Assembly: GCF_947493425.1 (NCBI RefSeq)
Contig: NZ_CANLRP010000085.1
Location: 1-36,402 of the forward strand
Direction of reading: 5' to 3'
Length of the DNA: 36,402 bases
From: an uncultured Microscilla sp.
GTDB lineage: Bacteria > Bacteroidota > Bacteroidia > Cytophagales > Microscillaceae
Below are positions 32,301-36,402 of the stretch, one piece after another (the stretch's first letter is position 1; each line of letters starts with the position of its first letter). The translations under genes and the position numbers were made by a program. The notes below the pieces were generated by a model that saw only the letters and a list, made by a program, of their open reading frames with translations, made no database searches and was not told where the DNA came from.

Positions 32301-35300
32301 TATATACAAAAACAAAATTGAAAGCCAAATTGCCCCGGTAAGCTTCTACAATAGGAATCTCAAGTATTCGTTGGCGTTTTTTCAGCGTCAGCCATTCTTT
32401 TTTTATAATTTTACCCTGGTGCTCTATTTCATACAGTATTTGGGCTTTGGGCAAGGCAGTACCTACCAAAAACTGCGCGGTTTCGCCTGGCTCTGCTGTT
32501 CCCTTGAGGGTAGTCAGGTAACTAATGGCATTGGTGGCTAAAGTCTTGCTTTTGGGGTCAAACACCTCAAAGTATTTCACCGATTTTACTTCTTTGCCAA
32601 ATTTATCTTTTGCCTTGATCTCTAGCATATAATACCCCGGCTTCCAGCTTTTGATATTGGCTACAGTCAACGCCTTGCTTTTTTGGGTGTCAAACTTGGC
32701 ATTGTATACCTCGCTTTGTTTTTTCCAGCGATAGCGGTTATTTTCATCTTTGTACAAATCATCCGGAAACATCTTTTGCCACTCAGCTATAGAATACAAA
32801 TACTTATCGGGTTGACCCCAGCGTCGTTTTCGATAGGTTTTGTCCGGAGTTTGCAATCGATGAATCACAATATTGCCTTGGGCTGGTTCAAAAGTGCCAC
32901 TCAGGTTAGTACTATTGATCTTCCATTCGTTTTCACCCGTTTTATTCACTTTTGACGGCACGCTCACGGCAAGCTCAAGCGCCCGGTAGCCCACCCCTAC
33001 CGATAAGTTACCACTACGGGTTTCGCCGTTCAGGTCGGTTACATCGGCATATACAGTATAAGTAAATATGGGGTCAGATTGGGGGCTTACGCTTAGGTCG
33101 GGTATGGCCTTAAACTTTACCTCAAACTCGCCGTTTTCGTCGGTTTTTGCCACACCATTGCCAATCTCCATTTGGGGCGACGATGGATAATACCCATACC
33201 AGTAGTAAAACCAATAAGGGAAACGTGCTTTGCGCACCACCCGGTATTTCACCTTGGCTCCGTCTATATTGGCACCCGAATAAGCCTTGGCTTTGGCTTT
33301 GGTCGTAATGGTTTCGTTGAGCTTAAAGCTCCCTTTTACTGGGGTAAACTTTACTTCAAATTTGGGACGTTTGTAGTCTTCTACCGAAAAATACACCGAA
33401 TTTTGATACCTGCGCCCCAAACTACTGGCAATATGCATTTGCCCATTAAGCCCGGTATTGGGCGCCATAAAACTGCCACTAAATGTACCATACTCGTTGG
33501 TAGTTACATTGAGGGTCGCTACTTTCTGGCGGTTTACATCATATAGGGTCACTGAGCTTGCCTGTTTGGTGAGCAACTTGTGCGACTCGCCATCGGTATT
33601 GAGCACCACTCCTTTGAAATAAACCGTTTGCCCAGGGCGGTAAATCTTACGGTCTAAATAGAAAAATACCCTGGTGCGGGTACGGGGCTTTCGGGCAATC
33701 GTACGATACAAGTTGCCATACCTGCTAGAGTAGGTTTTGGGCGACAAGGTGTAAATTTTGTCGGTACCTTGGTTAAACTCTACATAAAAATTGCGTTGGT
33801 TACGTTTGTTTGATTTATAAGGTACCTTGATGTAACCTTCTTTGTTGCTCATATACACCCCTCCGTTTACTTTTGTATAGCGGCTTTTTTGGTAGTTGTA
33901 ATAAGTGAGCCATACCTGCGCTTTTACTCCTGCCAGTGGTTCACCCGTTTTGCGGTGCAACACATAAAACTCTGTGGCACCCTCCCGGCGTACATTGCGG
34001 TGTACCCAAGCAATGTCCGATACAGTAAAATAAGCATAAGCAAGCCCGTTGCCTCCTATGCTAAAGTCGGGCTTGGCGCTGGCTATAGCTACATAAGTAC
34101 CATGGGGCAAGCCATTCAGTTTTTCTTCAGCATAGTGGGTTTGGTAGTCCTGGTCATTGGGCAAGCTGGTTTCTGAAGTTTTCAGAGGGCTTTTGGCAAT
34201 GTAATGCTTCAGTATATCTTCATGGTAGCTTCGTTTACGCTTTACCTTGACTATTTCTTTCATACTGGTTTTTACAAATCGCCAGTACACTTTGTTTACG
34301 TTTCGAAAAGAAACCAACGCCCTAAAGGGAGCATTGCTCAGGTTGGCTTCTTCTATGGTAATACCAATGCTTTTGCCCCTGATGGTTTTTTGCAGGTTTT
34401 GGCATAGCACTGCTCCATCTGACTTCGGAAAACGGTCAATGCCTGTTTGGGCTATCTTAAGCGCCTCTTTCATCTTCCACTTGTTTTTGCCCGAACGACG
34501 CGGGTTGTATTGCGTGCCTTGGGTGTATATCAACTGTGCTATAGTGTGGGTTACCTCCGACGAAATGGGGTATTTCAGACTTTTTTGTTCCAATTGGCGC
34601 AAAGCCTGTTTATACAGCTCCTCTTTGTTGCTGGTGGTCAGGTGCTGGTACACAAAAGCCAATCGCTTGAGGTCTACATCTACCAACGCCGGATAGTTTT
34701 TATCTTTGAGGTGAAATTTGATCAAGTCCTGCAAAATAGTGACCATATAATACTTGTAAGACATGGTGTCTTGGCTGGCAATGTTGAGTTGGGCAAACTG
34801 TTCTACCCCTTGCAAATAGGTGGTTTTGTTTAGGGTAAACTGATAGGCGGGGCGGGTAATATTGGGTTCGCTGCTCTGAAAAAAATTGATGGCACGATGG
34901 GCAAGAAAATCATACAAAGTAGGACGATGTTGGCGTTGCTTTTTACGCCCCTTATGGAGCACATCATCATAAATATCAATCTTGGTTTGCTGCAGTTTTT
35001 GTGGGTTTGCCAACGATAACTTGTACTGGCGTATGGTTTCGTGTACCACTTTATGTAAGTCCCAGGTGCTAATGTCGTCTTGTTTGGCATTGACAGTGGT
35101 AGATCGGTTCAAAAACCGATACCGGTTTACCTGATAAAACTGCCAGTAGATTTGTGCCAACATAGAATGCAACAAGGGCTTGACGGGATACTGGGCACTG
35201 GCGGCCTCCATACGCAAAGCTTCCAGGCTTTTTATCAGCGAATTCTCTTTGACCGCCCCTATGTAGCGTAGTTTATACACAGTGGCCTTTACCAGTTGTG

Positions 35301-35508
35301 AGGCATTGTTGGTTTTTTTGGCTTGAGCATAGATGTTATTCACTACCTTGTAAGCGTCTTTGGGTAAACGTTTACTATCCAGCGAATCCACCTTTTTCCA
35401 CAAACCATCGTAGGTTGCTTGCTTTTGCGAAAAACCACGAATCGTTACCAGGCAGGCTAACACCAAGGTGAGCCATAAGCCTTTGGTATGCAAGGTCTTT
35501 ATCTTCAT
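29335..35508 (-). CDS. Alpha-2-macroglobulin-like protein with thioester motif
   Basis: The frame stays open upstream to 35790, but the ATG at 35508 begins a signal sequence (MKIKTLHTKGLWLTLVLACL), giving 2057 residues. Bacterial alpha-2-macroglobulins are envelope traps thought to bind invading proteases. After a helical N-terminal ~450 residues come macroglobulin domains, with the MG2-type RPGQTVYFKG near 625, then the A2M core near 1280-1316 (FTIPEALTKWKMLGFAHT) and the thioester motif Cys-Ala-Glu-Gln at 1506-1509 in FPYECAEQTFSRF. A Lys/Arg-rich stretch at ~1215-1265 (KTRRKRSKNDKLAG) may be the protease bait. VLAC at 16-19 could also be a lipobox. No PbpC partner gene is nearby. Confidence 0.93.
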   Translation of the reverse strand: MKIKTLHTKGLWLTLVLACLVTIRGFSQKQATYDGLWKKVDSLDSKRLPKDAYKVVNNIYAQAKKTNNASQLVKATVYKLRYIGAVKENSLIKSLEALRMEAASAQYPVKPLLHSMLAQIYWQFYQVNRYRFLNRSTTVNAKQDDISTWDLHKVVHETIRQYKLSLANPQKLQQTKIDIYDDVLHKGRKKQRQHRPTLYDFLAHRAINFFQSSEPNITRPAYQFTLNKTTYLQGVEQFAQLNIASQDTMSYKYYMVTILQDLIKFHLKDKNYPALVDVDLKRLAFVYQHLTTSNKEELYKQALRQLEQKSLKYPISSEVTHTIAQLIYTQGTQYNPRRSGKNKWKMKEALKIAQTGIDRFPKSDGAVLCQNLQKTIRGKSIGITIEEANLSNAPFRALVSFRNVNKVYWRFVKTSMKEIVKVKRKRSYHEDILKHYIAKSPLKTSETSLPNDQDYQTHYAEEKLNGLPHGTYVAIASAKPDFSIGGNGLAYAYFTVSDIAWVHRNVRREGATEFYVLHRKTGEPLAGVKAQVWLTYYNYQKSRYTKVNGGVYMSNKEGYIKVPYKSNKRNQRNFYVEFNQGTDKIYTLSPKTYSSRYGNLYRTIARKPRTRTRVFFYLDRKIYRPGQTVYFKGVVLNTDGESHKLLTKQASSVTLYDVNRQKVATLNVTTNEYGTFSGSFMAPNTGLNGQMHIASSLGRRYQNSVYFSVEDYKRPKFEVKFTPVKGSFKLNETITTKAKAKAYSGANIDGAKVKYRVVRKARFPYWFYYWYGYYPSSPQMEIGNGVAKTDENGEFEVKFKAIPDLSVSPQSDPIFTYTVYADVTDLNGETRSGNLSVGVGYRALELAVSVPSKVNKTGENEWKINSTNLSGTFEPAQGNIVIHRLQTPDKTYRKRRWGQPDKYLYSIAEWQKMFPDDLYKDENNRYRWKKQSEVYNAKFDTQKSKALTVANIKSWKPGYYMLEIKAKDKFGKEVKSVKYFEVFDPKSKTLATNAISYLTTLKGTAEPGETAQFLVGTALPKAQILYEIEHQGKIIKKEWLTLKKRQRILEIPIVEAYRGNLAFNFVFVYNNRLYNRSQLVYVPRTNKALDISFETFRNKLNPGQKEEWRLKIKGKKGDKVAAEMVATLYDASLDVFRSNSFDFGIYRNYYATLRWNSSNVFNTTRFNNYSSGWNPSQQSVNKRYDRFNWFGFSFSSYYYRYFGRRPGGNLYADYESEKGEEVLDDMAKKSSVKTRRKRSKNDKLAGQVVANKPQLQQKGGKQAKKEDLGTVKARTNFNETAFFYPQLRTNEKGEVIIKFTIPEALTKWKMLGFAHTQDLKYGMISNTLVTQKELMVVPNAPRFFRENDQMTFSSKVTNITDKAMKGSAQLFLFDAITNQPIDAKMGNTKAQQSFKLAKGRSTALSWNIKIPEGTQAITYRVVAKSGKFADGEEMTLPVLSNRMLVTETMPLPVRSGQTKTFTFAKLKASAGSKTLRHHKVTLEFTSNPAWYAIQSLPYLMEFPYECAEQTFSRFYANSIASHIANSSPNIKKVFDSWKNITPDALLSNLEKNQELKSLVLRETPWVLNSKSESERKRRVGVLFDLNRMSNELQRALNKLVKKQVSNGAWPWFDGGPEDRYITQHVVTGMGHLDHLGVKNVRKDKRAWNMTRKAVGYLDRKINEDYRELLRLAKRGKLKMSDDHLWYLQIQYLYARSYFKDLPIPAHTKEAFAYYQGQAKKYWTNKNKYMWGMIALGLHRYDDKTTPQNIVKSLRQYAIKSEEMGMYWRETGGYYWYQAPIEKQALMIEVFDEVAKDQKAVDDLRTFLLKSKQTQDWKTTKATSEACYALLLKGTQWLAETKMAEITMGGQKIDPLSENSLSKVEAGTGYFKMSWNAEKVTPAMAEVTVKNPNPMVAWGSVYWQYFEQLDKITPAKTPLQLKKQLFLQKNSDAGPVITPIGKRTKLQVGDLIKVRIELKVDRLMEYVHMKDMRASGLEPLNTISRYKWQDGLGYYESTRDAATHFFFGALPKGSYVFEYPLRVTHAGNFSNGITSIQCMYAPEFASHSEGIRVKVAKK

Positions 35509-35649
35509 AATGTATATTTTATTGAATGTATAGGGTTGTTGTCTACTAAAAGTATAGTTGGTATAATTAACTGGAAGACAACTAAAATTAGGAAAAGGAG
35601 TAGTAAAATGCAGGTTTATAGAGAGTTTTCTTTTGGGAGCAAGTGTGTT

Positions 35650-35748
35650 TCGCCTCGGTTTGTGTCTCCACAAATAGCTCCGCCACAGCGCCTGGGAACA
35701 GTGCTTTTCAAGGTTTTGGTCAGCTCGTGTCTCCACGAGCTGAGGCGA
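35650..35748. repeat. Paired hairpins inside an outer stem
   Basis: TCGCCTC (35650-35656) and GAGGCGA (35742-35748) enclose two hairpins that share a GTG-TCTC-CAC core: TTTGTG-TCTC-CACAAA (35659-35674) and CAGCTCGTG-TCTC-CACGAGCTG (35721-35742). The outer and second stems share a base or two. Confidence 0.6.
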
Positions 35749-35831
35749 TGACGGTACTGTGAATAAAAATATTCTTCTGAAGACTACCAAATCTAAAAAA
35801 AGATATGCATCTTGTGCTCATCGAAGTGGGT

Positions 35832-35878
35832 GTCCTCAATAAAGTAAAACCTTTGCCGGAGGGCAATTTATTTAGGAC
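35832..35878. other. Structured element: nested inverted repeats
   Basis: GTCCTCAATAAA pairs with TTTATTTAGGAC (11 of 12), and inside lies the perfect hairpin TTGCC-GGAG-GGCAA. A 9-nt bulge sits on the left side only. It lies 165 bp upstream of the first CRISPR repeat. Confidence 0.6.
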
Positions 35879-35929
35879 TGCTTCAAATACGCCTTTAACA
35901 AGCTGACTATAAGCAGGTTGCCTATTCGG

Positions 35930-36043
35930 AAAACTTGCTAAAACGGGCTTAAAAAGCTCTTTGATGTATTGATTTTTTTGATTTTAACCTATAGTGATTT
36001 TACTGTAACTCACTGGTAATTAGTTGATAACAAAGAAAGACGA
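35930..36043 (+). promoter_or_regulatory. Probable CRISPR leader
   Basis: AT-rich sequence directly before the first repeat. The repeat ends in ATTGAAAC, the usual 5' handle of crRNAs in type I and III systems, so the array should be read left to right with its leader here. The left limit is approximate. Confidence 0.55.
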
Positions 36044-36402
36044 CTTTAAGAGCTACTTCCATTAAAACAAGGATTGAAACCATGAACAAAACCGACCTGC
36101 AAAAATACAAAATTGCTTTAAGAGCTACTTCCATTAAAACAAGGATTGAAACTGTGAGGTGTTGGGGCTGGATACTGAGAAAAGTTACACTTTAAGAGCT
36201 ACTTCCATTAAAACAAGGATTGAAACACCACCAACACCACCAAACAAAGTATTCTTTAAGAGCTACTTCCATTAAAACAAGGATTGAAACGATGATTTGC
36301 TGGAGGAGATCAAGAAGCAAAAGGACTTTAAGAGCTACTTCCATTAAAACAAGGATTGAAACTGTGAGGTGTTGGGGCTGGATACTGAGAAAAGTTACAC
36401 TT
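36044..36402 (+). CRISPR. CRISPR array, five full repeats, continues past the right edge
   Basis: The 37-bp repeat starts CTTTAAGAGCTACTTCC and ends AACAAGGATTGAAAC; copies are identical at 36044, 36116, 36190, 36254 and 36326, and a sixth begins at 36400. Spacers are 35, 37, 27, 35 and 37 bp. Spacer 2 (36153-36189) and spacer 5 (36363-36399) are the same sequence. The ATTGAAAC end suggests a type I or III system; 37-bp repeats with 35-37 bp spacers are common in type III. No cas gene is seen in the 36 kb to the left, so the genes would be to the right or elsewhere. Confidence 0.98.

Larger units (their letters stand above)
35509..36043. other. 535-bp intergenic region upstream of the A2M gene and the CRISPR array
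   Basis: No gene is convincing. It holds two structured elements (35650-35748 and 35832-35878) and, from about 35930, an AT-rich stretch that is the likely CRISPR leader. Confidence 0.65.

Noticed and set aside
35509..35790. 94-codon upstream extension of the alpha-2-macroglobulin frame
   Set aside because: The signal sequence begins at the ATG at 35508; the extension has no sensible N-terminus and overlaps the paired-hairpin element.
1..36402. tRNA or rRNA genes
   Set aside because: I looked for cloverleaf patterns with GGTTCGAATCC-like arms and for conserved rRNA stretches and saw none.

Overview
The window looks like chromosomal DNA of a gliding, marine-type Bacteroidota bacterium of the Cytophagia kind (Microscilla-like; this is inference from gene style, not a database match). 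The signs are a TonB-dependent receptor with a carboxypeptidase-like N-terminal domain, a lipoprotein with a glycine-rich stretch after the lipid cysteine, Bacteroidota-type promoter -7 elements (TAnnTTTG), no Shine-Dalgarno sites, leucine-rich-repeat proteins, SpoIIE-type phosphatases and WD40 proteins.

Left part (1-8.2 kb): a partial LRR protein runs off the left edge on the minus strand. A DUF6915-like gene, an unknown gene and two broken pieces of an LRR family follow (an N-terminal module alone and LRRs alone). Then comes a co-directional run of two tandem sirtuins, a MYG1/UPF0160-type DHH hydrolase and a methyltransferase, closed by a bidirectional terminator shared with a small unknown minus-strand gene.

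Middle (8.6-25.4 kb): an acetate uptake and activation locus (DUF4212 small subunit, sodium/solute symporter large subunit, acetyl-CoA synthetase). Next is a signalling block in which a divergent sigma-like gene and a zinc-finger anti-sigma protein fused to a periplasmic eight-blade WD40 propeller lie between two SpoIIE phosphatases, one with GAF and one with a cyclic-nucleotide-binding input domain. The 762-bp gap inside this block is packed with inverted repeats, including two abutting MITE-like elements. After it come a short MCE/MlaD gene, a cysteine-rich lipoprotein and an AraC regulator packed as an operon, a methyltransferase, a PfkB kinase and a lipoprotein.

Right part (25.4-36.4 kb): a TonB-dependent receptor, an 851-bp gap with three copies of a two-hairpin repeat and a strong bidirectional terminator, and a 2057-residue alpha-2-macroglobulin-like protein with a CxEQ thioester motif. 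A CRISPR array begins at 36044 and runs off the right edge. No cas gene is in the window.

The best candidates for something not well described are: the sigma-like/anti-sigma-WD40 pair framed by two phosphatases, with a hairpin-rich leader on one of them; the sirtuin pair whose acyl-pocket residues differ; the LRR fragment cassette bounded by two short repeats that sit side by side without the cassette elsewhere in the window; and the CRISPR array with an exactly repeated spacer.
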